From JBLMZI01 sp050258755 (lineage in GTDB: Bacteria; Bacillota; Syntrophomonadia; Syntrophomonadales; DTU052): a DNA stretch of 64,000 nucleotides. The stretch spans positions 248,001 to 312,000 of the forward strand of contig JBLMZI010000011.1 in assembly GCA_050258755.1 (NCBI GenBank), in the 5' to 3' direction. The notes below the pieces were generated by a model. It was not told where the DNA came from. It worked only from the letters and a program-made list of their open reading frames with translations, and ran no database searches. Below, piece after piece: positions 8,841-17,680 of the stretch (positions are counted from its first letter, which is position 1; each line of letters opens with the position of its first letter). A program made the translations under genes and the position numbers.

Positions 8841-10025
8841 TTACTCGGGTTGCGGCGGTTCGGCGCCGCTCCTTTCGGTTAAGCTTCTTTGAACCGCCAG
8901 CAGGACCGAACCGAAGGCCAGCAGGACCACCACTATGGTGATCAGGCAGCCGACAAAGGGGATCAGCTTGAGCAGAGACAGCAGGAAGATGCCAAACAGG
9001 GCGATCAAAGCCGGGTGTTCGATCTTTAGCGTTTCCGGGAAGACCTCAACCAGCGACTTGCCCAGCTGGCTGCCGACCAACATGCTGGCGGCCAGGGTGA
9101 GCGCGGTCAGGAACATCACTCCGATCACCGCCAGTGGGATGCCTACGATCGTGATGAATATCAGAAGCAGGGCAACCGGTGAAACGACGGCCAGGAAGAT
9201 GCCCCAGGCCAGGCTGCCGCCGGGCTTCTGCTGGATTTCACGCTGAACCGCGGCCAGCGAAGCCGGGCTGAGATAATACCAGAGTCCCCAAAGTACCAGC
9301 AGCATGAGCACACCGATCAGCATTTGCACAACCTTTCCGGCCAGAGACGTTTCTTTGGGATGCGGTGGCTGCTGATTCGGCACCGGTTTCTGATAAATGG
9401 TTTTCCCGGCGATTACGGCGCCCGGATCGACGGCCGCTCGTTGGCTGCTGGTATAGCTCAAATCGCCCTGAACCCGGGCGTTGGTTCCCAGGGTCAGACG
9501 AGAGCAGCCAGCTTTGACATTACCGCCAACCGGGGCGTTCAAGAAAAACTTTTCCGATCCGAGGGTTACATTTTTTCCGATCGGACCATTCAGGGTCATG
9601 GTCGGAATCCAGCCGGTAAAACTGCCGGCGATCTTCGAACCCGGCGCGGTATCCCCAGACTGGCAGAACAACAGCGCATTCCGGCCGATCGTTCCGTTGA
9701 TTTGGAGCGTCTGCGACATACTGCGCAGATTATTGTCGACCTGGCCGTTGATCACGACGTTCTGCGAGAAGAGAATCAAATCCCCGGTCACGGTGCCGTT
9801 CAACTCAAAATCCTGCGCCGACACGGCGAGGTCGCCATATACGGTGCCATTGACAACCACGCGCTGTGCGGCGAGGGCCATGTCGTCCTGAATGACTTCG
9901 CCGGAACCGATGGTAATGGTTTGGTCGGCCGAGCGCTGATCCCAGGCCAGAGCCGGCATCGCCGTAAGAAACATGAGCAGCAGGGCCGCCGCTAGAATCC
10001 AACCGGCTTTTTGTTTGTTTTTCAT
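8841..10025 (-). CDS. Polymer-forming (bactofilin-like) exported or membrane protein
   Basis: 394 residues. An N-terminal signal peptide or anchor (MKNKQKAGW, then a hydrophobic run ending AMPALA) precedes about 200 residues of repeating beta-helix turns of the type VVNGTVYGDL, INGQVDNNL, INGTIGRN, as in polymer-forming cytoskeletal proteins. After a proline-rich stretch come about four hydrophobic helices and a short charged tail. ATG 10025 is chosen because GGGGGGAAA precedes it. It is the last gene of a sigma/anti-sigma operon, so it is probably an envelope protein made under that stress regulon. Confidence 0.75.
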   Translation of the reverse strand: MKNKQKAGWILAAALLLMFLTAMPALAWDQRSADQTITIGSGEVIQDDMALAAQRVVVNGTVYGDLAVSAQDFELNGTVTGDLILFSQNVVINGQVDNNLRSMSQTLQINGTIGRNALLFCQSGDTAPGSKIAGSFTGWIPTMTLNGPIGKNVTLGSEKFFLNAPVGGNVKAGCSRLTLGTNARVQGDLSYTSSQRAAVDPGAVIAGKTIYQKPVPNQQPPHPKETSLAGKVVQMLIGVLMLLVLWGLWYYLSPASLAAVQREIQQKPGGSLAWGIFLAVVSPVALLLIFITIVGIPLAVIGVMFLTALTLAASMLVGSQLGKSLVEVFPETLKIEHPALIALFGIFLLSLLKLIPFVGCLITIVVVLLAFGSVLLAVQRSLTERSGAEPPQPE

Positions 10026-10042
10026 GGTTTTTCCCCCCAATA

Positions 10043-10597
10043 TCAATGAATCGTACGGGCTGTTCCGCGGGGACGCCAGCCCAGATACATCATCACAAGC
10101 ATGACGGCGCTTACGGTCAGGCACCAGAGGGCGGCGTAGTCCGTCAGGCTGTTCAGCAAACCGGGTCGCACGGCAAGATGATTAATCATGGACACAATCA
10201 GGCCCGACAAGCTGGTAATAAGCCGCGTAACCGCAATATTGCCTGCAGAGCCGCTGATCCATGCGATGCTGGCACCGCCCGGCGCCGCCAGAACCGCCTG
10301 CCAGAGCCAAAAGCCCAGATAGACGCCGAAGCTAAGGGCAAACATAAGCAGGAAGCCGGAACGGGTTTGATATTTCACCGGTGAATGGAGCGGAATCGGT
10401 GCGGCTGCAAGCTGTTCCTCCGCTTCCGCTTGAAACAACCGAGTCAGCCAGAGATCGGAGGCGGCGATGCTTTCTAACCGACTGCGGCAGGCGGCGCACA
10501 GATCAAGATGGTTTTGGACAGCACTCGCTTCTTCCGGGGTCAGTTCACGGTCTTGAAAAAACTGCAGGGTTGTTTCCGGAATACAGAATGGATTCAT
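10043..10597 (-). CDS. Anti-sigma factor with zinc-finger (zf-HC2) domain
   Basis: 184 residues. HLDLCAACRSRL near residue 30 is the H-x3-C-x2-C motif of zinc-binding anti-sigma domains. Two or three hydrophobic segments follow in the C-terminal half, making it a membrane-anchored regulator. Its start codon overlaps the sigma-factor stop by 4 nt (ATGA), so translation is coupled. It presumably binds and holds the ECF sigma factor encoded just upstream until an envelope signal arrives. Confidence 0.85.
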   Translation of the reverse strand: MNPFCIPETTLQFFQDRELTPEEASAVQNHLDLCAACRSRLESIAASDLWLTRLFQAEAEEQLAAAPIPLHSPVKYQTRSGFLLMFALSFGVYLGFWLWQAVLAAPGGASIAWISGSAGNIAVTRLITSLSGLIVSMINHLAVRPGLLNSLTDYAALWCLTVSAVMLVMMYLGWRPRGTARTIH

Positions 10598-11154
10598 TGA
10601 TTTGCGCCTCCTTCCTTCATGGCCTGCATCAACTGTTTTTTCGCCCGGTGCAGCCGGGTGCCGATGGTACCGCTTGGCATTCCGGTAATCCGGGAGATAT
10701 CCTCGTACGATTTCCCCTGATCGTATTTCAGGGACAGGATCAGTCGGTCATCGGGATCAAGGACCGCCAGTGCGGATCGAAGCCGATCAAGGCGGTCCGC
10801 TTGGTCCAACTGCTCATGGAATTGTTGAATTCCCGGGTCATCTGCCGCGGCTGCGGTGTCCTCCAGGGGGCTTTCCCGGGAATGGGACCGGCGCCGGAGC
10901 GAGTTATTGGCCTCATTGACGGTGATCCGGTAAAGCCAGGTTGAAAAGGATGCTTTGCCTTCGAAGCGTGCCAGGCCCCGGTACGCTTTCAGGAAGGTTT
11001 CCGATACGACGTCCAGTGCGTCATCCTGATTTCCGCACATCCGCCAGGCCAGTGCAAAAACATCTTTCCGGTACCGTTCGTACAGGTCTTCGAAAAGTGC
11101 GTTTTCTCCGGCCACTATTCGGGCGATCATGGCTTTTTCGTCGATCGCAGACAC
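10594..11154 (-). CDS. ECF RNA polymerase sigma factor (SigW-like)
   Basis: 186 residues with region 2 (DLYERYRKDVFALAWRMCGN, then DVVSETFLKAYR) and region 4 (YEDISRITGMPSGTIGTRLHRAKK). The start is GTG 11154, with AGGAGGG 7 nt upstream. It is first in an operon of sigma factor, anti-sigma factor and polymer-forming protein. A weak TGAAA-type ECF -35 upstream suggests autoregulation but is not convincing by eye. Confidence 0.92.
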   Translation of the reverse strand: MSAIDEKAMIARIVAGENALFEDLYERYRKDVFALAWRMCGNQDDALDVVSETFLKAYRGLARFEGKASFSTWLYRITVNEANNSLRRRSHSRESPLEDTAAAADDPGIQQFHEQLDQADRLDRLRSALAVLDPDDRLILSLKYDQGKSYEDISRITGMPSGTIGTRLHRAKKQLMQAMKEGGANQ

Positions 11155-11273
11155 GTGCTGCCCTCCTGTTTCGGATCTAACAAGGGAAACTTAATTCCGG
11201 CGTCTATCTTTTAGACTCCGCATTTCAAAGAATATTTCAAGTTATATTTTCCGGATTTGTTCAAGAAACGAAC

Positions 11274-11308
11274 GAACCCCTACGCCCGCCTGCCCGGGGT
11301 AGGGGTTC
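11274..11308 (-). repeat. Strong inverted repeat, terminator-like on the minus strand
   Basis: GAACCCCTAC (11274-11283) pairs perfectly with GTAGGGGTTC (11299-11308), and flanking CGAACG/CGTTCG sequence can extend it. On the minus strand it is followed by TTCGTTCGTTTCTTG, which is T-rich but not a clean T run. It sits upstream of the ECF sigma operon. It could end an unseen minus-strand transcript. Confidence 0.6.
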
Positions 11309-11611
11309 GCATCGTTCGTGTGAGGCTTGAACGATTTTGGCTTACATAAATTGGTTGACCCACCCGGCGCCGCTGCAGGGATCGGCGCCAGAGCCGAAGC
11401 ATAAAGCCTCCCGCTGTTAATGGACAGTCCGCGGCGAAAGACCGGTCATTTCGCAAGACGCGTGGTCCCCCGAAGAAAGCGATCAATACACCATAAGCGC
11501 ATCCAATGACAGCGGATATGATTATCCTACCAGAGGGTTGTAAACAAAATATGAACGGCGCGAAACAATACGGTTTTTAGTGGACAGAATAGGGGCCAGC
11601 GGAAAAATTGG

Positions 11612-11641
11612 TTGCCCCAAGGGCCCGGTAAATGATAAAAT
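11612..11641 (+). promoter_or_regulatory. Candidate sigma-A promoter of the LIV transporter operon
   Basis: TTGCCC (11612-11617), 18-bp spacer, TAAAAT (11636-11641). Confidence 0.5.
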
Positions 11642-11651
11642 CTCGGATAAG

Positions 11652-11667
11652 TTGTTTTTATAAACAA
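11652..11667. promoter_or_regulatory. Palindrome just downstream of the LIV promoter
   Basis: TTGTTT-TTAT-AAACAA has 6-bp arms and falls at or just after the expected transcription start, a typical repressor position. The regulator is unknown. Confidence 0.4.
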
Positions 11668-11685
11668 TTAATGTAGGAAAGAAGG

Positions 11686-12900
11686 ATGGTAGGACGTATG
11701 AACGGTAAAAAGGGTAGGTTTTCTGCACGGAAACTAAAGGTATCATTGATCAGTCTTCTGCTTGGGACGGCATTGCTCGTCACAGGCTGTGGCACAAAAA
11801 ACGTGAGCGCACCGACAGCGGACAAGGATAAACAGCCAATCAAAATTGGCGCCGTCATCGACATTTCTGGTCCCGGAGCAAGCCTCGGCGTTCCCGAACG
11901 TGATTCCATTGAACTTTGGGAAGAACAGGTCAATAAAAACGGCGGCATCAATGGCCGGCCGGTAGATGTTATCATTCTTGACAATGAAAGCGATGAAACC
12001 AAATCGGTTCTCGCCTTTAAAAAGTTAGTTAATGAAGAAAACGTTGTTGCCGTAGCGGGCGCAAGCCAGAGCGGAACCTCGATCGCCATGATCAATTCGG
12101 CGACCCAAGCTCAGATTCCGCTGGTTTCCGCTGCCGCCTCCAAGAAGATTATCGATCCAATCGGCGAGAGAAAATGGATCTTCAAGACCGCTCAGAACGA
12201 CTCCGTCGTAGCGGACAAAGCGATTGAGTATCTCAAGGCCAAAAAACTGACCAAAATCGCGTTCCTCTCCATGAATAACGCATTTGGCGACAGCGGTCTG
12301 GTGGAATTCGCCGCTCTGGCGAAAAACGCTGGCATCGAAATCGTGGTTCAGGAAAAGTTTGGCGCAACCGATGTGGACTTTACGCCGCAGTTGACCGCAG
12401 TAAAGAGTAAAAAGCCGCAGGCAATGGTAGTCTGGGCGATTCCGCCGAGTGCGGCGCTCATTACCAAGCAAGCGCGTGAATTGGGGATCAATACGCCGAT
12501 CCTCCACAGCCATGGCATTGCGAACAAAGCGTTTATCGATCTTGCCGGACCGGCAGCCAATGGCGTTGTATTCCCGGCAGGAAAACTGTTGGTGGCAGAG
12601 AAGCTTCCCGACAGCGATCCGCAGAAAGCAGCCCTGCTGACCTACATCAAGGACTATGAAAAAGCGGACCGGCCCCGGTCGGCGTTCGGCGGACATGGCT
12701 ATGACGCGGTTACCCTGATCGGAAAAGCGATCCAAGCCGTGGGAACCGACCCGGCAAAGATACGGGAAGCCCTTGAAAAAACGGATATTGCAGGCGTATC
12801 GGGAATCTTTAAGATGACCCAGGCGGATCACAGTGGGATCAGCAAGGAATCATTGGTCATGATCGTGATTAAAGACGGGAAATGGGAGCTGACCGAGTAG
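11686..12900 (+). CDS. LIV-type ABC transporter substrate-binding lipoprotein
   Basis: 404 residues. A basic, hydrophobic signal peptide ends in LLVTGC, placing the lipidated cysteine at residue 35 (counting from ATG 11686; ATG 11698 is an equally possible start). The mature part is a Peripla_BP_6 (LivJ/LivK-like) two-lobed domain beginning PIKIGAVIDISGPGA. It captures an amino acid or related solute outside the membrane and delivers it to the permeases encoded downstream. The ligand could be a branched-chain amino acid or an amide/carboxylate; sequence alone does not say. It is first of five genes in one direction. Confidence 0.88.
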   Translation: MVGRMNGKKGRFSARKLKVSLISLLLGTALLVTGCGTKNVSAPTADKDKQPIKIGAVIDISGPGASLGVPERDSIELWEEQVNKNGGINGRPVDVIILDNESDETKSVLAFKKLVNEENVVAVAGASQSGTSIAMINSATQAQIPLVSAAASKKIIDPIGERKWIFKTAQNDSVVADKAIEYLKAKKLTKIAFLSMNNAFGDSGLVEFAALAKNAGIEIVVQEKFGATDVDFTPQLTAVKSKKPQAMVVWAIPPSAALITKQARELGINTPILHSHGIANKAFIDLAGPAANGVVFPAGKLLVAEKLPDSDPQKAALLTYIKDYEKADRPRSAFGGHGYDAVTLIGKAIQAVGTDPAKIREALEKTDIAGVSGIFKMTQADHSGISKESLVMIVIKDGKWELTE

Positions 12901-12930
12901 GGTTTTCTCCATAACCGGATACTGTTTTGC

Positions 12931-12955
12931 GGCAGCCCCGTGATGCGGGGCTGTC
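12931..12955 (+). other. Intercistronic stem-loop between binding protein and permeases
   Basis: GGCAGCCCCG pairs with CGGGGCTGTC around a 5-nt loop, with no T run after it. A hairpin here commonly protects the upstream message, so the binding protein is made in excess over the permeases. Confidence 0.7.
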
Positions 12956-13020
12956 GCCATGCGTCCGGCCAATTCTTTACAGGTGTGTCCCTTATCCTCA
13001 ATCGAAAGGTGCTTATTGAC

Positions 13021-13899
13021 GTGGAAATCGCTCAGTTCAGCCAACTGCTCATATCCGGTCTGATCGTCGGCGGCATTTATGCGCTGATTGCGGCAGGATT
13101 CATTATCGTGTTCAATGTGACCGGCATTTTAAATTTCGCGCAGGGCGAATTTGTGATGCTGGGAGCCTTGATTTCGGTAACGGGTTACAAAGCCGGTCTG
13201 CCTCTGGCACTTGCGGTTTTGCTGGCCGTGGCTGCGGTGACCGTCGCCGGAATTGCACTGGAGCTGTTGGCGATACGTCCTGCCGGGAATGCGACCCCGG
13301 TTACGTTTATTATTATCACGATTGGCGTTTCGATTGCGATTCGCGGCTTTGCTTTGCTAAACTGGGGAACTGACTCTTATACCCTGCCTGCGTTTAGCGC
13401 AGGTTCAAGCTTTGACATCTTTAGTGTGAAGGTCGGGCCCCAGGGAATTTGGATTTTGGCGGCCACCGCGGCTTGTTTTGGCGCATTGATCTGGTTTTTC
13501 GAACGGACCTATGCCGGGAAGGCTGTACGGGCTTGTGTCATCAACCCGCAGGCAGCCCGTCTAATGGGGATCAGTCCGAAAAAAATGTCGCTGCTGGCTT
13601 TCGCGATGGCCGGTGCCATGGGGGCTCTGGCGGGTGCGACCATTACCCCGATGACTTCGGCCACGTATGATATGGGACTGATGCTGGGGCTCAAGGGCTT
13701 TGTCGCCGCTGCGCTCGGCGGGCTGACCAGCATCCCGGCCGCGCTGCTTGGCGGGCTTTTGCTTGGGGTCATCGAAACCCTTGGCGCGGGCTTTATCTCC
13801 AGCGGATTTCGAGACGCCATCGCCTTTTTCATTTTGGCGGTGATTCTGTTTGTTCGGCCAGAAGGGCTGCTTGGCGCGATTGGAGGGAAACGGGTATGA
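13021..13899 (+). CDS. livH: LIV-type ABC transporter permease (LivH-like)
   Basis: 292 residues, about eight hydrophobic helices. The opening LLISGLIVGGIYALIAAG and then LNFAQGEF are typical of LivH. The start is taken as GTG 13021 with GAAAGG upstream, because the 27 residues before it read as non-coding leader. With LivM it forms the membrane channel. It overlaps livM by 4 nt (ATGA). Confidence 0.88.
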   Translation: MEIAQFSQLLISGLIVGGIYALIAAGFIIVFNVTGILNFAQGEFVMLGALISVTGYKAGLPLALAVLLAVAAVTVAGIALELLAIRPAGNATPVTFIIITIGVSIAIRGFALLNWGTDSYTLPAFSAGSSFDIFSVKVGPQGIWILAATAACFGALIWFFERTYAGKAVRACVINPQAARLMGISPKKMSLLAFAMAGAMGALAGATITPMTSATYDMGLMLGLKGFVAAALGGLTSIPAALLGGLLLGVIETLGAGFISSGFRDAIAFFILAVILFVRPEGLLGAIGGKRV

Positions 13900-14924
13900 A
13901 ATGGCTTCAATCTTACGGCATTCAGACCCTCGTGGTGCTTGCGGTAATCAGTTTCCCGATCCTGAGCGACAGCCCGTATTTACAGAGTACGTTGATTTTT
14001 ATTGGCATCTACTCGATTGTTACCATTAGCTTGTGCTTGCTGATGGGCTATGCCGGCCAGATCTCGCTGGGGCATGCCGCCTTCTTCGGCCTCGGGGCCT
14101 ATGGTTCAGGGATTCTCACCGCTAAATATGGGATCAATCCCTGGGCCGGAATGCTTGCGGCCGCAGTCATTACCGGCTTTATAGCCTGGATCATCGGGAT
14201 CCCCACCCTCCGGCTGAAAGAGCACTTCCTGGCCCTGGCTACCCTCGGTTTTGGGGTCATTGTTTACATTTGCCTGACGCAGCTAACCGCGCTGACCGGC
14301 GGACCATCCGGCTTGACCGGGATTCCGCCCCTTTCAATCGGGGCGTTTCAGTTCACAACGGATTTCAGCTATTACTACCTTGTTTGGGCGTTTGTTCTAA
14401 TTACGATGTTCATTGCCTCCAACATTGTCAATTCGCGGCTCGGACGAGCCCTGAAGGCCATTCATGGGTCGGAAGCGGCCGCCGAAGCGATGGGAATCGA
14501 TACAGCCGCGGTAAAACTTCAGATTTTCGTGGTCAGCGCGGTCTTTGCCAGTCTGGCGGGCAGCCTGTACGCGCATTACATTACGATGATCAATCCTTCG
14601 CCGTTTGGATTTAAAATGTCGATTGAATTTGTCACTATGGCTGTGGTTGGCGGGATTGCGAGCATATGGGGACCGATGCTCGGGGTCGCTGCGGTAACGG
14701 CACTGACCGAAATGCTGCGCGAAGCGATTCCGGCCGTGATTCCAAGCGCGGGCGGCGAATTTGAAATTGTCGCTTTTGGGTTGATTTTGACGGTGATTAT
14801 GATTTTCATGCCCGAAGGCCTCTTCCGGGGCGTGAAGAATCGGGTGGAGCGCCGGGTGAAGCAGACACGCCGTTCACGGAGAGAGTCCGGCTCGCGGTCC
14901 GGCGGGATGGAAGGAGGCCGGTAA
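13896..14924 (+). CDS. livM: LIV-type ABC transporter permease (LivM-like)
   Basis: 342 residues, multiple helices with GYAGQISLGHAAFFGLGAY near residue 50, a LivM hallmark. The EAMGID segment is the cytoplasmic coupling region that contacts the ATPase. The C-terminus carries an unusually long arginine-rich tail (about 25 residues after the last helix). Translation is coupled to livH by a 4-nt overlap. Confidence 0.9.
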   Translation: MKWLQSYGIQTLVVLAVISFPILSDSPYLQSTLIFIGIYSIVTISLCLLMGYAGQISLGHAAFFGLGAYGSGILTAKYGINPWAGMLAAAVITGFIAWIIGIPTLRLKEHFLALATLGFGVIVYICLTQLTALTGGPSGLTGIPPLSIGAFQFTTDFSYYYLVWAFVLITMFIASNIVNSRLGRALKAIHGSEAAAEAMGIDTAAVKLQIFVVSAVFASLAGSLYAHYITMINPSPFGFKMSIEFVTMAVVGGIASIWGPMLGVAAVTALTEMLREAIPAVIPSAGGEFEIVAFGLILTVIMIFMPEGLFRGVKNRVERRVKQTRRSRRESGSRSGGMEGGR

Positions 14925-14926
14925 AA

Positions 14927-15697
14927 ATGTCTTTACTCGCGGTTGATTGCTTAACCATGACTTTTGGCGGCGTTACGGCCCTGGAAAACGTATCGTTCGA
15001 GCTGGAAAAAGGCCAGATTGGAGCGGTAATCGGACCAAACGGAGCCGGTAAAACGACGCTGTTTAATATTATATCCGGGGTACATGCCCCAATGTCCGGT
15101 GAAGTGCGGCTGGGAGGCACACCGATTTCCGGGCTGGCGCCGAACCGGATTGCCCGGCAGGGCGTCGCCCGCACTTTTCAGAATCTACAAATTTTCGAGA
15201 ACATGACCGTACTGGAGAATGTGATGGTTGGCCGGCATATCCGCACCCGGAGCGGGCTGGCGGCCGCCGCGCTGTGGCTGCCTGGAAGCCGCCGGGAAGA
15301 TCGGGAAACCAGGGAATATGCCATGCGCGTGCTGGAACTGATGGGACTGGATCACCTCGCGCTTGAAGACGCTTCAGATCTGGCGTTTGGCCAGCAGCGC
15401 CTGCTGGAGATCGCCCGGGCGATGGCGATGGAGCCCCAGCTTCTGCTCCTGGACGAGCCCGCGGCCGGACTGCCGCCAGGTGAGACCCGCGGCCTTGAGG
15501 ATACCATTCGGCGGCTCCGCGACGATGGGACCACAGTTCTGCTGGTGGAGCACGATATGGAAACCGTGATGTCACTGGCCGACACGATCGTGGTGCTCGA
15601 CTTTGGATTGAAGATCGCCGAAGGAGCGCCGGAAGCGATCCAGCAGAACCCGCGCGTCATTGCGGCCTATCTCGGGGAGGAGTCAGTCAATGCTTGA
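14927..15697 (+). CDS. livG: LIV-type ABC transporter ATPase (LivG-like)
   Basis: 256 residues. Walker A GPNGAGKTT, the LAFGQQR signature in place of LSGGQ (usual for LivG), and Walker B LLLLDEPAAGL. SD AAGGAGG lies just before ATG 14927. It powers transport together with LivF. Confidence 0.93.
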   Translation: MSLLAVDCLTMTFGGVTALENVSFELEKGQIGAVIGPNGAGKTTLFNIISGVHAPMSGEVRLGGTPISGLAPNRIARQGVARTFQNLQIFENMTVLENVMVGRHIRTRSGLAAAALWLPGSRREDRETREYAMRVLELMGLDHLALEDASDLAFGQQRLLEIARAMAMEPQLLLLDEPAAGLPPGETRGLEDTIRRLRDDGTTVLLVEHDMETVMSLADTIVVLDFGLKIAEGAPEAIQQNPRVIAAYLGEESVNA

Positions 15698-16418
15698 GGT
15701 ACGGGATCTGGTAACGTATCATGGACATGTCAAAGCCTTGGACGAGGCTTCGCTGAATGTTTTACCCGGTGAACTGGTTGCTATTATCGGCACCAACGGC
15801 GCCGGGAAAAGTACGCTGCTGGGCACGATTGCAGGGCTGTATTCGCCCCGGCGGGGAAGCATCACGCTGGACGGCACTGACGTAACCGCTTTCGGTGCGG
15901 AGCGGATGGTTCGCGCTGGAGTAACGCTGGTGCCTGAACGGCGGCAGTTGTTTGACTCTCTGAGTGTAATCGATAATCTGATGCTGGGTGCATATCATCG
16001 ATATGAACGGGACAAGAAGATCTTAGCGCGCGATATCGAAATGATCCTCGACTTTTTGCCGGCCCTGCAAGGTAAAGAATATACCCTGGCAGGGAATCTG
16101 AGCGGCGGGCTTCAGCAGATGGTTGCGGTCGGCCGCGGCCTGATGGCCCGCCCGCGCCTGATGATGCTTGATGAACCGTCGGTTGGTCTTGCGCCAATGG
16201 TTCTTGCAGAAATTATGGAGATGCTGCACAAACTGAAGAACGGGGGGACAACGATCCTTCTGGTCGAACAGAACGCCCGCGCGGCATTAAAAATAGCTGA
16301 CCGGGCCTATGTACTGGATCGCGGACGATGTGTCTTTTCGGGGCCCTCCCAGGAACTGGCGAATGATCCGCGGCTGCAGGCGACGTATCTCGGCCATCGG
16401 GAGGTTCCCGCGCCGTGA
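15690..16418 (+). CDS. livF: LIV-type ABC transporter ATPase (LivF-like)
   Basis: 242 residues. Walker A GTNGAGKST and Walker B LMMLDEPSVGLAP are intact. The signature reads LSGGLQQ, where LivF normally has SGGEQQ, so the usual acidic residue is a leucine. ATG 15690 overlaps the livG stop by 8 nt. It is the last gene of the transporter operon; the next gene starts about 50 nt later on the same strand and may be co-transcribed. Confidence 0.92.
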   Translation: MLEVRDLVTYHGHVKALDEASLNVLPGELVAIIGTNGAGKSTLLGTIAGLYSPRRGSITLDGTDVTAFGAERMVRAGVTLVPERRQLFDSLSVIDNLMLGAYHRYERDKKILARDIEMILDFLPALQGKEYTLAGNLSGGLQQMVAVGRGLMARPRLMMLDEPSVGLAPMVLAEIMEMLHKLKNGGTTILLVEQNARAALKIADRAYVLDRGRCVFSGPSQELANDPRLQATYLGHREVPAP

Positions 16419-16470
16419 AACCTGCGGCGGATGCCCGATCCAAAGAGGAAACGTGGAAAGGGTGAGCAAT

Positions 16471-17646
16471 GTGGCTGAGATGACCGTGATCGCTACCGCA
16501 ACCTTCGGATTGGAGGCCCCGGTAGCCCGAGAAGTCAAGAAACTGGGCTATGAGAACACGCACACCGAGAATGGCCGGATAACGTTCAACGCCGGCCCGG
16601 AAGCCATTCCCCGAGCTAATCTGTGGCTGCGCCAGGCGGATCGCGTTCTGGTTCAGATGGGCCGATTCCCGGCGACCACTTTTGAACAGCTTTTCGAATC
16701 AACCCGTGCCCTTCCCTGGGCCGACTGGCTGCCTGAAAACGCAAACTTCCCCGTCTCCGGCAAATCTGTTCAATCCGGGCTGTTCAGCGTACCCGATTGC
16801 CAGGCCATTGTAAAGAAAGCGGTGGTTGAGAGTCTGAAAACCAGATATCATCGGCAGTGGTTCGATGAAGACGGCCCGCGCTTCGCGATTGAGGTCAGCC
16901 TCTTGAAAGATGAGGCGACGATTACCCTGGATACAACCGGCCCCGGGCTGCACAAGCGCGGGTACCGCACACTCACGGGTCCAGCGCCGCTCAAGGAGAC
17001 GCTGGCTGCCGCGCTGATCGATCTTTCCTACTGGAATCACGAGCGGCCATTGTTTGATCCGTTCTGTGGCTCTGGCACCATTCCGATCGAAGCGGCGATG
17101 ATGGGACTGAATCTCGCGCCAGGCCGAAAACGGGATTTCGCTGCCGAAGCGTGGCCTGCTTTTCCCGCCAAGTTATGGCGTCAAGCCCGTGCCGAAGCGG
17201 ACGATCTGGCAAAGACGGACCGGACGCTTCGGATTCGCGGGACCGATCATGACGAGCGGGTGCTTTCGCTGGCCCGGGTTCACGCCCGGCAGGCGGGTGT
17301 CGAGGAACAGATCCATTTTCAGTGCCTTTCTTTTGAGGAACTGAAAAGCAAAGAGAAATATGCCTGCATGATCGCCAATCCGCCCTATGGCGAACGTCTG
17401 GAAGACCGTGCGACCGTGGAAACCCTGTATCGGCAGATGGGGAAAATGGCGAAAGAACATGAGACCTGGTCGTATTATATTCTGGCCACCCATCCAGCGT
17501 TTGAAACCTTATTCGGGCGCAAGGCGGACCGGCGGCGGAAGCTTTATAACGGGCGGATTGAGTGCCAGTATTACCAATATGCCGGCCCCCGACCGCCGCG
17601 CAGAGATGCGGACCCGGCCGAAGCCGAATCGGGGGAACGTCGATAG
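16471..17646 (+). CDS. THUMP-domain class I RNA methyltransferase (RlmL/YpsC-like, 23S rRNA m2G)
   Basis: 391 residues. An N-terminal THUMP-type RNA-binding region is followed by a Rossmann methyltransferase domain with DPFCGSGTIPIEAA (SAM site) and NPPYGERL (catalytic NPPY). This matches the RlmL N-terminal half and B. subtilis YpsC, which methylate a 23S rRNA guanine. GTG 16471 is chosen for the AAAGGGTGA SD; an ATG at 16480 and a GTG at 16462 are alternatives. It follows livF on the same strand without a terminator. Confidence 0.85.
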   Translation: MAEMTVIATATFGLEAPVAREVKKLGYENTHTENGRITFNAGPEAIPRANLWLRQADRVLVQMGRFPATTFEQLFESTRALPWADWLPENANFPVSGKSVQSGLFSVPDCQAIVKKAVVESLKTRYHRQWFDEDGPRFAIEVSLLKDEATITLDTTGPGLHKRGYRTLTGPAPLKETLAAALIDLSYWNHERPLFDPFCGSGTIPIEAAMMGLNLAPGRKRDFAAEAWPAFPAKLWRQARAEADDLAKTDRTLRIRGTDHDERVLSLARVHARQAGVEEQIHFQCLSFEELKSKEKYACMIANPPYGERLEDRATVETLYRQMGKMAKEHETWSYYILATHPAFETLFGRKADRRRKLYNGRIECQYYQYAGPRPPRRDADPAEAESGERR

Positions 17647-17680
17647 GGCCTCCCGATTTGGCATTCATTCCGAACTGTGC

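Larger units (their letters stand above)
11155..11685. other. 531-bp gap between the ECF operon and the LIV transporter
   Basis: No convincing gene. It holds the strong inverted repeat at 11274-11308, a GGCGCC pair around 11378-11400, and the promoter of the downstream binding protein. A 40-codon minus-strand ORF (11402 to 11280) has an SD (GGGAGG) but an arginine-rich, unconvincing product. Confidence 0.5.

Noticed and set aside
11280..11402. 40-codon minus-strand ORF with GGGAGG upstream
   Set aside because: Arginine-rich product without recognisable features, ending inside a hairpin; probably chance.
11330..11520. Possible riboswitch (a GCATAAAGCCTCCCGC stretch faintly recalls the c-di-GMP-I core)
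   Set aside because: The first conserved half of that aptamer and its tetraloop-receptor are absent, and no expression platform could be drawn.
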